Numbered from the stretch's first letter, positions 9,119 through 18,560 are shown. The stretch is DNA of 64,000 nucleotides from Pseudobdellovibrionaceae bacterium (GCA_019637875.1 JAHBUW010000016.1:1-64000); one strand, 5' to 3'. Notes: generated by a model not told the origin, from the letters alone. Translations and numbers: made by a program.

Positions 9119-10015
9119 TTAACGAATGATGACCGCGTTCTGCAGGCGTTCGATCCGCTGTTCCAGCGGGGGATGCGTGCTGAACAGCGCCATGACCCCG
9201 GCCGGTTTGTTCGAGATCTTCATGGTCGCCATGCCGCCGTTGTCCGGCGTCATCTGGGGGTAAAGCGACTGCAGACGACGCAGTCCCGCGATCATCTTGT
9301 CGCGGCCCGCGTACTGAGCTCCGCCCAGGTCGGCGCGGTACTCCCGCAGACGCGAGAAGTAGGCGATCGCGATCGAGCCCAGGATCGTGAAGACGATATC
9401 GAACAGGAACGTACACGCGAAGTAGACGACGGTCGAAATTTTCTCGTCGACCGAGTTCGCGATCACGCGCGCCACGATCCGCGAGAAGAACAGGACGAAC
9501 GAGTTCACGACCCCCGTGACGAGCGTCATGGTGACCATGTCGCCGTTTGCGACGTGGGCGACCTCGTGACCGATGACGCCCTCGACCTCGCCCTTCGACA
9601 TTTTGTTCAGCAGTCCGGTCGAAACCGCGACCAGGGAGTTGTTGCGGGAAGGTCCGGTCGCGAAGGCGTTCACCTCATCGCTGTCGTAAATGCCGACTTC
9701 CGGCATCTTCTTCAGGCCCGCGGCCTGCGCCATGCGGTAGACCATCTGCACGAGCTCTTGCTCACGCGGCTGCGCGGAATTGGGATTGATGATCTGAACG
9801 CCCATCATCCACTTCGCCATCATCTTGGACATGAAGAGCGAGATGAACGCGCCCCCGAAGCCCCAAGCGGCACAGAACACCATCAGGCCGCCGATGCTCG
9901 ACGGATTCAGATTCACGCCGAAGAGCGGCAGAACAACGTTCAAGAACACCGAGATCGTCACGATGACCAGGACGTTCACTAACAGGAACAAACCAACGCG
10001 TTTGAACCATTTCAT
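9119..10015 (-). CDS. htpX: zinc metalloprotease HtpX
   Basis: 298 residues, the normal family length. Two N-terminal membrane helices (residues about 7-27 and 38-62) precede the M48 peptidase domain. The zinc motif HEVAH is in GVIGHEVAHVANGD, and two further hydrophobic segments follow it. The third zinc-ligand region is in YRADLGGAQYAGR. HtpX degrades misfolded or damaged inner-membrane proteins and is a heat-shock protein in many proteobacteria. The start has a GGAGGT Shine-Dalgarno sequence 9 bases upstream. A sigma-32-like promoter lies about 27 bases before the ATG and a terminator follows, so it forms its own transcription unit. Confidence 0.96.
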   Translation of the reverse strand: MKWFKRVGLFLLVNVLVIVTISVFLNVVLPLFGVNLNPSSIGGLMVFCAAWGFGGAFISLFMSKMMAKWMMGVQIINPNSAQPREQELVQMVYRMAQAAGLKKMPEVGIYDSDEVNAFATGPSRNNSLVAVSTGLLNKMSKGEVEGVIGHEVAHVANGDMVTMTLVTGVVNSFVLFFSRIVARVIANSVDEKISTVVYFACTFLFDIVFTILGSIAIAYFSRLREYRADLGGAQYAGRDKMIAGLRRLQSLYPQMTPDNGGMATMKISNKPAGVMALFSTHPPLEQRIERLQNAVIIR

Positions 10016-10041
10016 TCAAGGACCTCCTACAAGTCGCTATA

Positions 10042-10070
10042 AAATTGTGTATCACGTGGGTTTCGTCAAG
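10042..10070 (-). promoter_or_regulatory. heat-shock (sigma-32-type) promoter of htpX
   Basis: On the minus strand CTTGACG (10070-10064), a 14-base spacer and CACAATTT (10049-10042). This matches the dnaK site in the window (CTTGACG-N14-CCCAATTT) at all but one position. Sigma-32 consensus is CTTGAAA-N13-17-CCCATNT. The predicted transcript starts about 20 bases before the htpX ATG. Confidence 0.65.
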
Positions 10071-10082
10071 GTCCACAGAATC

Positions 10083-10124
10083 AAAAAATCATAATCAAAA
10101 CGGCTCGTTAAAGCCGTTTTGATT
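10083..10124 (-). terminator. rho-independent terminator of clpA
   Basis: A perfect 13-bp inverted repeat (10093-10105 and 10112-10124, core AATCAAAACGGCT) with a 6-base loop. A T-run follows on the minus strand (plus-strand A 10083-10088). It lies 45 bases past the clpA stop and separates the clpSA operon from the htpX promoter. Confidence 0.9.
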
Positions 10125-10168
10125 CATCAGGGGCGAAGGGATACTTCGTTTTCCGTGAAGGGATGGTT

Positions 10169-12466
10169 TTAGTGGACCGTTTCGAGGGTCTGGGTCTCGA
10201 TCGTGAGCTGATTGTCTTTCACGTCGACGTACAAACGTCCGCCTTTGGCGAGATCTCCGAACAGGAGCTTATCCACCATCGCGCGCTTGATGTGTTCGTC
10301 GATCGCGCGCGCCATGGGCCGCGCGCCGTAGACCTTGTCGTAACCTCGTTTCAGCAGCCACTGCGCGGCCTCCGCGCTGACGTTCAGCTCCACGTTCTTT
10401 TTCACGAGCTGCGTGCGCAGCTCTTCGATGAACTTGTGGACCACGCGCAGGACCATGCCTTCGTCCAAATCTTTGAAGGTGACGATCGCGTCCAGACGGT
10501 TCAGGAATTCGGGCGCGAAGTTCTTCTTCAGCGCTTCCATCGAAAGTCCCGAGCGCGGAGTCTCGACCAGGCCGATGCTTCCGCGCGCGACTTCCGCCGC
10601 GCCGGCGTTCGACGTCATGATCAGGATCACGTTGCGGAAATCGGTCGTGCGGCCGTTCGCGTCCGTCAGGCGTCCGGCGTCCATCACTTGCAAGAGGATG
10701 TTGTAGACGTCCGTGTGCGCTTTTTCCATCTCGTCGAACAGCAGAACCGTGTACGGGCTTTTCGTGACGGCTTCGGTCAGCTGACCGCCCTCTTCGAAAC
10801 CCACGTATCCGGGAGGCGCTCCCACCAAGCGCGCGACGGTGTGCTTTTCCATGTATTCGGACATGTCGAAGCGGGTCAGCGGGACGCCCAAGAAGTCCGC
10901 GAGTTTACGGCAGACTTCGGTTTTTCCGACGCCCGTGGGGCCGGTGAACAGGAAGGTCCCGATGGGTTTGTTGTCGCGGCCCAGACCCGAACGCGAAAAC
11001 TTGATCGCGGCGACCAGACGGTCGATCGCCTCGTCTTGTCCGTAGATGACGGACTTGAGTTTGCGGTCGAGATCTTTCAGCTGATCCAGCTCGTTCGCCG
11101 AAATGGTGCTGGCGGGAATCATCGCCATACGCGCGATGGTCTCTTCGATTTCGCGGGTGGAAATCGTGACGCCCGCACGACCCTTCAGGCGCGCGTCGGC
11201 ACCGGCTTCATCTAGGACGTCGATCGCTTTGTCCGGTAAGAGCTTGCCGGTCAGGTATTTGGCTGACAGTTCGACGGACGCGGTGATGGCGTCGTCCGAG
11301 ATCGTGACGTTGTGGTGCTTTTCGAAGCTTTTGCGCAGGCCCTTCAGGATCTCCATCGCTTCGGGGAGCGAGGGCTCCTTCACGTCGATGCGTTGGAAGC
11401 GCCGATTGAGCGCGCGGTCCTTTTCGAAGTGCTGACGGAATTCGGTGTAGGTCGTGGAACCGACGCAGCTCACGTCGCCATTGGCGAGCGCGGGTTTCAA
11501 GAGGTTCGACGCGTCCATCGAGCCGCCGCTGGTGGAGCCCGCGCCGACGATGGTGTGAATTTCGTCGATGAAGAGGATCGCGTTTTTGCGTTTTTTGATC
11601 TCTTTCAGGACGCCCTTGATCCGGCCTTCGAAATCCCCGCGGAACTTCGTGCCCGCCAGCAGCGAACCCAAATCCAGCGAGTAGATCACTTTATCGGCGA
11701 GCGCCTCGGGCACGTCTTTCGCGACGATGCGCGCGGCCAGCCCCTCGGCGATGGCGGTTTTGCCGACGCCGGGTTCACCGATCAGGAGCGGATTGTTTTT
11801 CGTGCGACGGCAAAGGACCTGCATCACGCGTTCGAGGACGTCCGCGCGGCCGATCAGGGGATCGACTTTGCCGGATTCTGCTTTTTCATTTAGATTGGTG
11901 CAGAAGCTTTCCAGCGGCGAATTTTTACTTTCGTCCTGGGGCAGTCCGTCGATGTCTTCTTTGCCGCCACCGTCGGGGCCGGGGATCGCGCGGGGGCCTT
12001 CGTCGGCGCCGTCTTTTTCGATTCCGTGCGAGATGTAGTTGATCACGTCGAATTGGGTCACGCCTTGGCGCGAAAGCGCGTGCACGGCGAAGCTGTCCTG
12101 TTCGTAGAAGTAGGCGACGAGCAGGTGGCCGTCCGAGATCTGCGTTTTGCCGGCGCTGCGGACCTGCAGGGCCGCGCGCTGGATCAAGCGATGGCAGGCG
12201 AGGGTGAACTCGGGCTGCCAAGTCTCGTACCCACCGTAGGCGGAGAGCTGTTCGACCGTGATTTGCGGGCAATTCTTTTTGATGGAGTCGCGCAGATCCG
12301 TCTTCAGACGGGTGACGTCCACGCCGAGGGCCGTGAAGATCTGCTGCGCGGATGCGGAGTTCGTCAGCGCCATCAAAATATGTTCGAGCGTCACGAATTC
12401 GCAACGCGACTGTTTCGCATCCTCGGCCGCTTCGGCCATCCGACGTTCCAGATCACGGCTTAACAT
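10169..12466 (-). CDS. clpA: ATP-dependent Clp protease ATPase subunit ClpA
   Basis: 765 residues. The double Clp N-domain (residues 1-145) is followed by an acidic Gly-rich linker and two AAA+ modules with Walker A motifs GEPGVGKTA and GPTGVGKTE and Walker B motifs LFIDEIH and LLFDEME. The family block [10 protein letters not shown] lies in the second module. The short middle region and total length point to ClpA rather than ClpB or ClpC. ClpA unfolds substrates and feeds them to ClpP, which is not in this window. clpS lies 12 bases upstream on the same strand, the usual clpSA arrangement, and a strong terminator follows. Confidence 0.96.
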   Translation of the reverse strand: MLSRDLERRMAEAAEDAKQSRCEFVTLEHILMALTNSASAQQIFTALGVDVTRLKTDLRDSIKKNCPQITVEQLSAYGGYETWQPEFTLACHRLIQRAALQVRSAGKTQISDGHLLVAYFYEQDSFAVHALSRQGVTQFDVINYISHGIEKDGADEGPRAIPGPDGGGKEDIDGLPQDESKNSPLESFCTNLNEKAESGKVDPLIGRADVLERVMQVLCRRTKNNPLLIGEPGVGKTAIAEGLAARIVAKDVPEALADKVIYSLDLGSLLAGTKFRGDFEGRIKGVLKEIKKRKNAILFIDEIHTIVGAGSTSGGSMDASNLLKPALANGDVSCVGSTTYTEFRQHFEKDRALNRRFQRIDVKEPSLPEAMEILKGLRKSFEKHHNVTISDDAITASVELSAKYLTGKLLPDKAIDVLDEAGADARLKGRAGVTISTREIEETIARMAMIPASTISANELDQLKDLDRKLKSVIYGQDEAIDRLVAAIKFSRSGLGRDNKPIGTFLFTGPTGVGKTEVCRKLADFLGVPLTRFDMSEYMEKHTVARLVGAPPGYVGFEEGGQLTEAVTKSPYTVLLFDEMEKAHTDVYNILLQVMDAGRLTDANGRTTDFRNVILIMTSNAGAAEVARGSIGLVETPRSGLSMEALKKNFAPEFLNRLDAIVTFKDLDEGMVLRVVHKFIEELRTQLVKKNVELNVSAEAAQWLLKRGYDKVYGARPMARAIDEHIKRAMVDKLLFGDLAKGGRLYVDVKDNQLTIETQTLETVH

Positions 12467-12478
12467 CGACGTCTCCCT

Positions 12479-12880
12479 TCATTCGGGTTCGAGAGTGCAC
12501 TTCAAGGGATGCTGATTCTGGCGGGCGAACTGATTCACCTGCATGACTTTCATTTCGGCGGTCTCGAGCGAGTAGACGCCCGCGATGCCGGAACCCTTTT
12601 GGTGTACATCCAGCATGATCTTCATCGCGGCTTCTTCGTTCTTCGCGAAGAAACGTTTCAGAACTTCGACGACGAAGTCCATCGGGGTATAGTCATCGTT
12701 CAAAAGCAGCACTTTGTACAGTCGGGGCGTCTCGACGCGCGGAGCGGTGTCGACGACACTGCGAATATCGCCCGAAGTGTGATCGTCGTCGCCGTCGCGT
12801 TCGCCGCCCCCTCCCTCGTATTTCTGAGGGATGTGCGAGTTATCCAGTCTAAGATCTTCGACTCGAGAATTGTGCTGCAT
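12479..12880 (-). CDS. clpS: ATP-dependent Clp protease adaptor ClpS
   Basis: 133 residues from the ATG at 12880. The C-terminal 85 residues are a full ClpS domain: the [20 protein letters not shown] motif, the [12 protein letters not shown] segment with the His that helps bind N-degrons, and the [12 protein letters not shown] block that contacts ClpA. The N-terminal 48 residues are disordered, Gly/Asp-rich and longer than in E. coli ClpS (106 residues in total). An open frame runs upstream to 13240 but is Arg-rich with no family match, so I take the ATG preceded by GAGAGAGG. ClpS delivers N-end-rule substrates to ClpAP. It is the first gene of clpSA. Confidence 0.94.
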   Translation of the reverse strand: MQHNSRVEDLRLDNSHIPQKYEGGGGERDGDDDHTSGDIRSVVDTAPRVETPRLYKVLLLNDDYTPMDFVVEVLKRFFAKNEEAAMKIMLDVHQKGSGIAGVYSLETAEMKVMQVNQFARQNQHPLKCTLEPE

Positions 12881-13268
12881 GCCTCTCTCAGTTTGACCCA
12901 AATTTCCGTCCGGGTCACGACGGCCCGGGGCGCGTTCCCGGCGCCCGCGGAAGTCCCGGCCCTTCGTCGAGGTCACCTCAATCGGGTAGGCCGTGACATA
13001 ATCTGTTTCGCAATGTGGGCGCGCTTGGGAAAATGTCAAGACGAGTGGACTTCGCTCTTGAGGGACAAACCCCGACTTCCGATGAGTGGGTCCGAGAACG
13101 AAGCGCACGAAGCAGACGTCCGTCCCAGTGTGAAACACGTCTGAGCATTCGCTTGGTTTAGGTGAAAAAAATGTGCAAACTGTAGTCGTCTGATCAAAAA
13201 TTCTGCGCAGATTGTTGGGGCGGCGAAGTTTTGATCTCAAAATTTAGCAAAAAGGGCAGGGGGTTTAG
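12881..13268. other. 388-base divergent intergenic region between clpS and the pilin gene
   Basis: The region holds regulatory DNA for two divergent units. A sigma-32-like site faces clpS at 13040-13012, which predicts an untranslated leader of about 125 bases before clpS. The 12900-12960 part of that leader is very GC-rich (CCGGG and GGGCGC clusters) and could fold. The pilin side (13140-13268) is AT-rich, with a purine-rich Shine-Dalgarno region (GGCAGGGGG) before the pilin ATG. The long minus-strand frame covering the region (to 13240) looks non-coding. Confidence 0.5.
13012..13040 (-). promoter_or_regulatory. heat-shock (sigma-32-type) promoter of clpSA
   Basis: On the minus strand CTTGACA (13040-13034), a 14-base spacer and CCCACATT (13019-13012). 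The spacing is identical to the htpX and dnaK sites. Read as a sigma-70 promoter the -10 would be poor (ACATTG at 17 bases), so the heat-shock reading is better. It lies about 130 bases before the clpS start. Confidence 0.55.
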
Positions 13269-13856
13269 ATGAAGAGACAAATGGGCACAAAAGGACAAGC
13301 GGGTTTCTCGCTCGTCGAGCTGATGGTGGTCGTGGCGATCATCGGGGTTCTTGCGATGATGGCCGTTCCGCGGGTGAACTCGTTCATCGCGAAGTCGCGT
13401 CAATCGGAAGCGAAAGTGAATCTAAGCTCCTTCTACACGTTCAATAAAAACTTCTACGTCGAGTTCCAAGGTTATACGAACTCGTTCGAAGCGATGGGCT
13501 TCTCTCCGGAAGGTCAGCTTCGTTATAATATTGGTATCGGTGGTACCGCGGCCGCGAATACTCAGTACACCACGCTGAAGGGGACTCCCGGAGGCACGGT
13601 GAGCTCGCTGGCACGCTGCCCGGTTCTCACGGCTCAGGCCGACAGTACGGTCGAGTGCTTCACGCTCCAAGGAGCGACGGGCGAAGATCCGCCGGAAGTC
13701 GCGGGTGAGCTGGAAGAGCCGTCTTTCGCGACCTTCACTGCGGAAGCTCGTGCGGTCCTGATCTCGAATGCGGCGGATACCGAAAACGACCGTTGGACGA
13801 TCAACCAATCGAAAAACCTGCTGAACCCCAACGACGGAACAGTGGAAGGCGACTAA
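13269..13856 (+). CDS. type IV pilin-like prepilin
   Basis: 195 residues. A 12-residue basic leader ends in Gly, followed by the class III prepilin motif G|FSLVELMVVVAIIGVLAMMA with Glu at position +5 of the mature protein (Glu17). A long hydrophobic helix and an alpha-N region follow. The globular part has a Cys pair (ARCPVL and TVECFTL) that could close a C-terminal loop. PilD would cleave and methylate the N-terminus, after which it could join a type IV pilus or pseudopilus. No other pilus assembly genes are adjacent. A good terminator follows after 43 bases. Confidence 0.9.
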   Translation: MKRQMGTKGQAGFSLVELMVVVAIIGVLAMMAVPRVNSFIAKSRQSEAKVNLSSFYTFNKNFYVEFQGYTNSFEAMGFSPEGQLRYNIGIGGTAAANTQYTTLKGTPGGTVSSLARCPVLTAQADSTVECFTLQGATGEDPPEVAGELEEPSFATFTAEARAVLISNAADTENDRWTINQSKNLLNPNDGTVEGD

Positions 13857-13899
13857 GCCTTGAGCGAGATTGGCCCCTCTGTGCAATCAGCGAAAGAAA

Positions 13900-13924
13900 A
13901 GAGCGGCTCCGGCCGCTCTTTTTT
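13900..13924 (+). terminator. rho-independent terminator of the pilin gene
   Basis: AGAGCGGC-TCCG-GCCGCTCT (13900-13919) forms a perfect 8-bp stem with a tetraloop. It runs into a T-tract at 13919-13924. The next gene's ATG follows 4 bases after the tract. Confidence 0.88.
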
Positions 13925-13928
13925 ATTG

Positions 13929-14591
13929 ATGAGCTCCGCGAAACTCCGTGCGGGTTTGGGGTGGGGGCTCATTTTGGCGGGTCTTATTGTCGGGCTCGCG
14001 TTGTCACGTACGGAATTGCGGACCGCGGCCGACAGACCGCGTGAACTCATCGCACCCCCTCGTGACATTCAGTACTTCACCTTCGGTCACAAAGAGATCC
14101 TCGCGGACGCGCTCTGGATCCGTTCGCTTCAGGATTTCGATTACTGCGAGAAGCTGGTGAATCAGCGGGATTGCCGCTCGGGCAGCTGGTTGTATCAAGT
14201 GCTGGAAGTGATCACCGATCTTTCGCCCTATTTCCGCATGGCCTATTCGGCCGGCAGTATGGCGTTGACGGTGATCATCTCGGATATCGAGGGGGCGTCG
14301 AAATTTTTCGATAAAGCGGTCGCGCGTTTCCCCACCGATTGGGAAATCAGTTACAAAGCGGCCTACCACGCGATCTACGAAGAGAAAGACCTCGAGAAAG
14401 GGGCACGGCTCGTGGAAGTCGCGGCTCAAAATGGGGCTCCCGATTGGGTGCACGTCTTGGCCGGGCGCCTGTACACGCAGGCGGGGCAACGCGAAATGGC
14501 CGAGCTGCTCGCGCGCAATCTGGAGGCGGCGGGCGAGGACCCGAAGATCGTCGAGGCCATCCGGGCCCGCATCCGCGAGAATCAACGGTAA
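13929..14591 (+). CDS. membrane-anchored TPR-like protein, unknown function
   Basis: 220 residues from the ATG at 13929. The frame is open from a TTG at 13860, but that start would place the pilin terminator inside the gene and delay the membrane helix. The helix is at residues 8-27 (LGWGLILAGLIVGLALS), followed by a conserved-looking block (PPRDIQYFTFGHKEILADALW) and helical pairs resembling TPR or Sel1 units (FFDKAVARFPTDWEISYKAA, EKDLEKGARLVEVAA). It is probably periplasmic and anchored by an uncleaved N-terminus. There is no obvious Shine-Dalgarno sequence before 13929, so the start is uncertain. dnaJ follows with its own promoter. Confidence 0.75.
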   Translation: MSSAKLRAGLGWGLILAGLIVGLALSRTELRTAADRPRELIAPPRDIQYFTFGHKEILADALWIRSLQDFDYCEKLVNQRDCRSGSWLYQVLEVITDLSPYFRMAYSAGSMALTVIISDIEGASKFFDKAVARFPTDWEISYKAAYHAIYEEKDLEKGARLVEVAAQNGAPDWVHVLAGRLYTQAGQREMAELLARNLEAAGEDPKIVEAIRARIRENQR

Positions 14592-14639
14592 CCCGCCTTA
14601 ATTTCAGGCAAATTTCGTGTTTTTCCACCCCCGGGGGAA

Positions 14640-14670
14640 CTTGACACTCCGTGGGCCAGATCCCATGTTA
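14640..14670 (+). promoter_or_regulatory. heat-shock (sigma-32-type) promoter of dnaJ
   Basis: CTTGACA (14640-14646), a 15-base spacer and CCCATGTTA (14662-14670), very close to the sigma-32 consensus. The predicted start site (about 14675) lies only about 3 bases before the dnaJ ATG at 14678, so the transcript would be nearly leaderless. Confidence 0.7.
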
Positions 14671-14677
14671 GCGAGGC

Positions 14678-15805
14678 ATGCGTATCACTCGCGATTATTA
14701 CGAAATTTTGGGCGTGGAAAAGACGGCCGACGGCGACGTCATCAAAAAAGCGTATCGCAAATTGGCGATGCAATTTCACCCCGATAAAAATCCGGGCGAC
14801 AAAGAAGCCGAAGAGAAATTCAAAGAGGCCGCCGCGGCCTACGAGATTCTCTCCAACAGCGATAAACGCGCGAAGTATGACCGTTTCGGTCATGCGGCTT
14901 TCCAGCAGGGCGGCGGCGGTGCGGGTTTCCAAGACGTCGACGATATCTTCAATCAATTCTCGGACATCTTCGGCGACTTCTTCGGTATGGGCGGGCAAGG
15001 CGGTCAGCGCCGCGCGCAGAACCGCACGAGTCCCCGCCGCGGAGCCGACCTCCGCTACGTGACCGAGATCTCGCTGCGTGAAGTGATCGAAGGTGTCGAG
15101 CGCGAAATCGAGTTCGAGACCGACGTGAACTGCAACTCGTGCTCGGGCTCGGGCGCGGAAAAAGGCTCGCAACCGCAGACCTGTACGACCTGCGGCGGCC
15201 GTGGCCAGGTGGTGAAGCAACAGGGTTTCTTCCAGATGGCGGCGACTTGCCACGCGTGTCGTGGCGAAGGCGTCGTGATCAAACATCCTTGCAAAACCTG
15301 TAAGGGCAGCGGTCGCGGCAAGCAGGATCGCAAGATCCGGCTCACGATCCCCGCGGGGGTCGACACGGGCACGCGTCTGCGCGTGACCGGCGAAGGCGAA
15401 GGCGGCTATCGCGGCGGTCCCGCCGGCGATCTGTACGTCGAAGTCGCGGTGAAGGAAGACAATCGCTTCGAGCGTGAAGGCAATCATCTCTTCGGCGTTT
15501 TGAAGCTCGATTATCTGCAGTGCCTGCTCGGCGCGGAAGTCGAAGCCGAGGTCGTCGTGGGCTTGAAATCCGTGACGGTTCCGGCGGGCACCCAGGTTGG
15601 TGATCGCCTGAAGGTGCCGAACGAAGGCGTCCCTTCGCTGCGCGGTTCGCGCCGGGGTGACCTCTACTACACGGTCGAGGTCGACTTCCCGACGAAAATG
15701 GACAAAGACGAAGAGCAGCTTCTCCGTCAAATTGCTGAAAAAAGGGGCGTAAACGTCTCTGGAAGCGGCGGGTCCATGTTTGGATTCCTGGGCCGGAAGA
15801 AATAA
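14678..15805 (+). CDS. dnaJ: chaperone protein DnaJ (Hsp40, type I)
   Basis: 375 residues with the complete type I layout. The J domain (residues 5-70) has the HPD motif in [10 protein letters not shown] Gly/Phe-rich linker follows (residues about 75-105, [13 protein letters not shown]). Four zinc-binding CxxCxGxG repeats are present: [24 protein letters not shown] and CKTCKGSG. The C-terminal substrate-binding domains complete it. DnaJ loads unfolded clients on DnaK and stimulates its ATPase. The ATG at 14678 gives the usual N-terminus ([13 protein letters not shown]). dnaK lies 99 bases downstream with its own promoter. grpE and hrcA are not next to it. Confidence 0.97.
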   Translation: MRITRDYYEILGVEKTADGDVIKKAYRKLAMQFHPDKNPGDKEAEEKFKEAAAAYEILSNSDKRAKYDRFGHAAFQQGGGGAGFQDVDDIFNQFSDIFGDFFGMGGQGGQRRAQNRTSPRRGADLRYVTEISLREVIEGVEREIEFETDVNCNSCSGSGAEKGSQPQTCTTCGGRGQVVKQQGFFQMAATCHACRGEGVVIKHPCKTCKGSGRGKQDRKIRLTIPAGVDTGTRLRVTGEGEGGYRGGPAGDLYVEVAVKEDNRFEREGNHLFGVLKLDYLQCLLGAEVEAEVVVGLKSVTVPAGTQVGDRLKVPNEGVPSLRGSRRGDLYYTVEVDFPTKMDKDEEQLLRQIAEKRGVNVSGSGGSMFGFLGRKK

Positions 15806-15817
15806 GAAGAAGCCCGA

Positions 15818-15846
15818 CTTGACGAAGCGTGACTCGCACCCAATTT
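15818..15846 (+). promoter_or_regulatory. heat-shock (sigma-32-type) promoter of dnaK
   Basis: CTTGACG (15818-15824), a 14-base spacer and CCCAATTT (15839-15846). The predicted leader of about 50 bases contains an imperfect hairpin (arms around AGAGGCGCT and AGCGCTCT) before the AAGGAG Shine-Dalgarno at 15888-15893. A heat-shock promoter here allows dnaK expression independent of dnaJ. Confidence 0.7.
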
Positions 15847-15904
15847 AAACACGAACGAGAGGCGCTCCTGAAGCGCTCTTTGATTCGAAGGAGAACAGCA
15901 TAAC

Positions 15905-17824
15905 ATGGGTAAAATTATCGGTATCGACTTGGGGACCACGAACTCGTGCGTGGCCATCATGGAGGGCGGCGAGCCCAAAGTTCTGGTGAACGAAGAAGGC
16001 GCGCGCACGACTCCGTCGGTGGTCGCTTTCACGAAAGACGGCGAACGCCTGGTCGGTCAGATCGCGAAACGCCAAGCGGTCACCAACCCCGAGAACACCA
16101 TCTTCTCGGCAAAACGTTTCATCGGCCGTCGCTTCCAAGAGGTCGCGGAAGAAGTGAAACTGGTTCCCTACAGCGTCGTTGAAAAAGGGAATGACATCGC
16201 CTTCAAAATTCAAGGCGGCAAACAAGCCTCGCCCGAAGAGATCGGCGCGGCGGTTCTGGGTAAACTGAAAAAGGTCGCAGAGGATTACCTCGGCGAACCC
16301 GTCACCGAAGCGGTGATCACGGTTCCCGCTTACTTCAACGATTCGCAACGTCAGGCCACGAAAGACGCCGGCCGCATTGCGGGTCTGGACGTGAAGCGGA
16401 TCATCAACGAGCCGACGGCCGCCGCTCTGGCGTACGGCATGGACAAGAAGAAAGAACAGAAGATCGCGATTTACGATTTCGGTGGCGGTACGTTTGACGT
16501 GTCGATCCTCGAAGTCGGCGACAATGTCGTCGAAGTCAAAGCGACCAACGGGGACACGCACCTCGGTGGGGACAACTTCGATATCCGCATCCTCGAGTGG
16601 CTCATCGCGGAGTTCAAAAAAGATCAGGGCATCGACCTGAAGAACGACAAGATGGCGCTGCAACGTCTGAAAGAGGCGGCGGAAAAAGCGAAGATCGAGC
16701 TGTCCAGCGCGCAAGAGACCGAAATCAATCTGCCGTTCATCACGGCGGACCAAACCGGTCCCAAGCACTTGCAGATCAAACTGTCGCGCGCGAAGTTCGA
16801 GCAGATGGTCGACGACCTCGTGAAACGCTCCATCGAGCCCTGTAAGAAGGCGCTCGCGGATTCGGGCCTCGAGAAAGGCGCGATCGACGAGATCGTCCTG
16901 GTCGGTGGTTCGACCCGTATCCCCGCCATTCAAAAAGCGGTGAAGGATTTCTTCGGGAAAGAGCCGAACCGTTCCGTCAACCCCGACGAAGTCGTCGCGG
17001 TGGGCGCGGCGGTGCAGGGTGGGGTCTTGGCGGGTGACGTGAAAGACGTCCTGCTGCTGGACGTGACTCCGCTGTCGCTCGGGATCGAAACTTTGGGTGG
17101 CGTGATGACTCCGCTGATCGAGCGCAACACCACGATTCCCACGCGCAAGTCGCAGGTCTTCTCGACCGCGGCAGATAACCAGCCGGCCGTGGATATCCAC
17201 GTCCTGCAGGGTGAGCGTAAGATGTCGACGGACAACAAGACTTTGGGACGCTTCGAGCTGCAAGGCATTCCGCCGGCTCCTCGCGGAGTTCCGCAGGTCG
17301 AAGTCACTTTCGATATCGACGCGAACGGGATTCTGAACGTCTCGGCGAAAGATATGTCGAGCGGGAAGTCGCAGAATATCAAGATCACGGCGCAGTCGGG
17401 TCTCTCCGAAGAAGAGATCAAGCGCGCGGTGAACGATGCGGAAGCGCACCGTAAAGAGGACGAAGAGCGCCTCGAAGCGGTTTCGGCCCGCAACCAGCTG
17501 GATAGCATGGTCTTCCAAACGCAGAAACTCGTCAGCGACACGCCGAACCTCAGCGAAGGCGACAAGACGACGCTGAACGCGGCGGTGGATGCGGCGAAAG
17601 TCGTCCTTGATAACAAGCAGGCTTCGGTGTCGGACCTGAAGAAGGCGACCGAAGAACTGCAAACGGTTTCGCACCGTGTGACCGCAGAGCTGTATAAAAA
17701 TGCGGGCGCTCAGGGCGGACAACCCGGCGGAGCGGCTCCGGGAAGCGAAGACACGCAGACCGACGCAGGCGCGAGTGCCGGCGGCGACGATGTGATCGAC
17801 GCGGACTACAAGGACGTGAACTAA
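15905..17824 (+). CDS. dnaK: molecular chaperone DnaK (Hsp70)
   Basis: 639 residues, the usual family length. The nucleotide-binding domain starts [20 protein letters not shown] and includes the Hsp70 signatures ([14 protein letters not shown] and [15 protein letters not shown]). The linker [19 protein letters not shown] leads to the substrate-binding domain and a helical lid. The tail ends in an acidic [12 protein letters not shown], a typical DnaK C-terminus. It binds hydrophobic peptides in an ATP cycle driven by DnaJ and GrpE. A strong Shine-Dalgarno (AAGGAG) precedes the ATG by 11 bases, a heat-shock promoter lies upstream and an 11-bp-stem terminator follows. Confidence 0.98.
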   Translation: MGKIIGIDLGTTNSCVAIMEGGEPKVLVNEEGARTTPSVVAFTKDGERLVGQIAKRQAVTNPENTIFSAKRFIGRRFQEVAEEVKLVPYSVVEKGNDIAFKIQGGKQASPEEIGAAVLGKLKKVAEDYLGEPVTEAVITVPAYFNDSQRQATKDAGRIAGLDVKRIINEPTAAALAYGMDKKKEQKIAIYDFGGGTFDVSILEVGDNVVEVKATNGDTHLGGDNFDIRILEWLIAEFKKDQGIDLKNDKMALQRLKEAAEKAKIELSSAQETEINLPFITADQTGPKHLQIKLSRAKFEQMVDDLVKRSIEPCKKALADSGLEKGAIDEIVLVGGSTRIPAIQKAVKDFFGKEPNRSVNPDEVVAVGAAVQGGVLAGDVKDVLLLDVTPLSLGIETLGGVMTPLIERNTTIPTRKSQVFSTAADNQPAVDIHVLQGERKMSTDNKTLGRFELQGIPPAPRGVPQVEVTFDIDANGILNVSAKDMSSGKSQNIKITAQSGLSEEEIKRAVNDAEAHRKEDEERLEAVSARNQLDSMVFQTQKLVSDTPNLSEGDKTTLNAAVDAAKVVLDNKQASVSDLKKATEELQTVSHRVTAELYKNAGAQGGQPGGAAPGSEDTQTDAGASAGGDDVIDADYKDVN

Positions 17825-17852
17825 GGTTCCACGAAACAGATCCAAAAACGCA

Positions 17853-17883
17853 AAAAGGCCCGGGAAACCGGGCCTTTTCTTTT
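17853..17883 (+). terminator. rho-independent terminator of dnaK
   Basis: AAAAGGCCCGG (17853-17863), GAAA loop, CCGGGCCTTTT (17868-17878), followed by CTTTT. It is a perfect 11-bp stem with a stable GNRA loop, 29 bases after the dnaK stop. Its A-rich 5' arm could let it act on the opposite strand too. Confidence 0.92.
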
Positions 17884-17886
17884 GGG

Positions 17887-17943
17887 GGTATCATCTACCT
17901 TCCGGAAAGTAGCAGGTACTTTCCAGAAGGTAGAAGCTACCTT
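17887..17943. repeat. palindromic module array, site 1 (convergent gap after dnaK)
   Basis: Three small palindromes stand in tandem: GGTA-tcatc-TACC (17887-17899), GGAAAGTA-gcagg-TACTTTCC (17904-17924) and AAGGTAG-aag-CTACCTT (17927-17943). Short CCGG- or CCAG-like steps join them. The last one abuts the TAA of the minus-strand gene that ends at 17944. The modules share the GGTA/TACC ends and the TTCCGGAA joint with sites 2 and 3 at 20585 and 22304. Confidence 0.7.
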
Positions 17944-18462
17944 TTAGCGGGCTTCGACGTCGACGTTGGTGAAGATCCCCAGATAGACGTAGTCGCTGCT
18001 GCAGTCGCCGTAGCTGCAGATTTCGCCGACACGGTAGATGCTGGCGGTGGGGGCGACTTGGATTTCGGTGGGTGAGAGCTTGGCGACACGGAAATAGACG
18101 ACGAGCTCATCGACGGGGGAGTCTTTGCGTTTCGAGGCGATCGGCAGGCGCATATAAGTTACGAGGGTCGCGGGGGCGATCGCGTTCGCGCGCAATGAGC
18201 CTTTGAGCGTCGCTTGGTAAGCGCCGCCGTCGCGGAGGTCGCTCTCGTAGTAGCACTCGCTGTTCGCGGTGCGGACGAGTTTCAAATCCGACGTCACGAC
18301 GTGGTCGTTCGCGAAGAATGCGTCGAAACCCGGTTTCGCGTAGCCCTTCTGGATATCGGGAGTCCCGACCAGCAGGTTCAAACTCTGCGGGCAGCTTTTC
18401 ACGGGAACGGCTTGCGCCGAAAGACCGAAGGCCGCGATCAATGTCATCAGAGTCAATTTCAT
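17944..18462 (-). CDS. small secreted protein, unknown function
   Basis: 172 residues with a clear signal peptide (MKLTLMTLIAAFGLSAQA, cleavage near residue 18). The mature protein is about 154 residues with five Cys (KSCPQ, SECYYES, EICSYGDCSS and others) and alternating hydrophobic residues, which suggests a disulphide-stabilised beta fold. It loosely resembles the secreted protein at 44127-44573 in size and in having a charge-balanced beta-rich sequence. It is convergent with dnaK and divergent from acs, so it has its own promoter. I recognise no family. Confidence 0.75.
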   Translation of the reverse strand: MKLTLMTLIAAFGLSAQAVPVKSCPQSLNLLVGTPDIQKGYAKPGFDAFFANDHVVTSDLKLVRTANSECYYESDLRDGGAYQATLKGSLRANAIAPATLVTYMRLPIASKRKDSPVDELVVYFRVAKLSPTEIQVAPTASIYRVGEICSYGDCSSDYVYLGIFTNVDVEAR

Positions 18463-18560
18463 GATTTTCCCCTCCTCGAGATGGAGGCCGTGTACCCCAT
18501 TCGCGAGCCTTCGACGTGTTAGAAATGGCTAGCGTGTCGTCTTTTCAGGTGAGGGGAGCG

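Noticed and set aside
12881-13240. N-terminal extension of clpS
   Set aside because: The open frame is Arg/Pro-rich and lies across a predicted promoter; ClpS homologues start near the ATG at 12880.
15845-17845. 666-residue minus-strand open frame
   Set aside because: Antisense to dnaK; shadow of a strongly coding, GC-ending gene.
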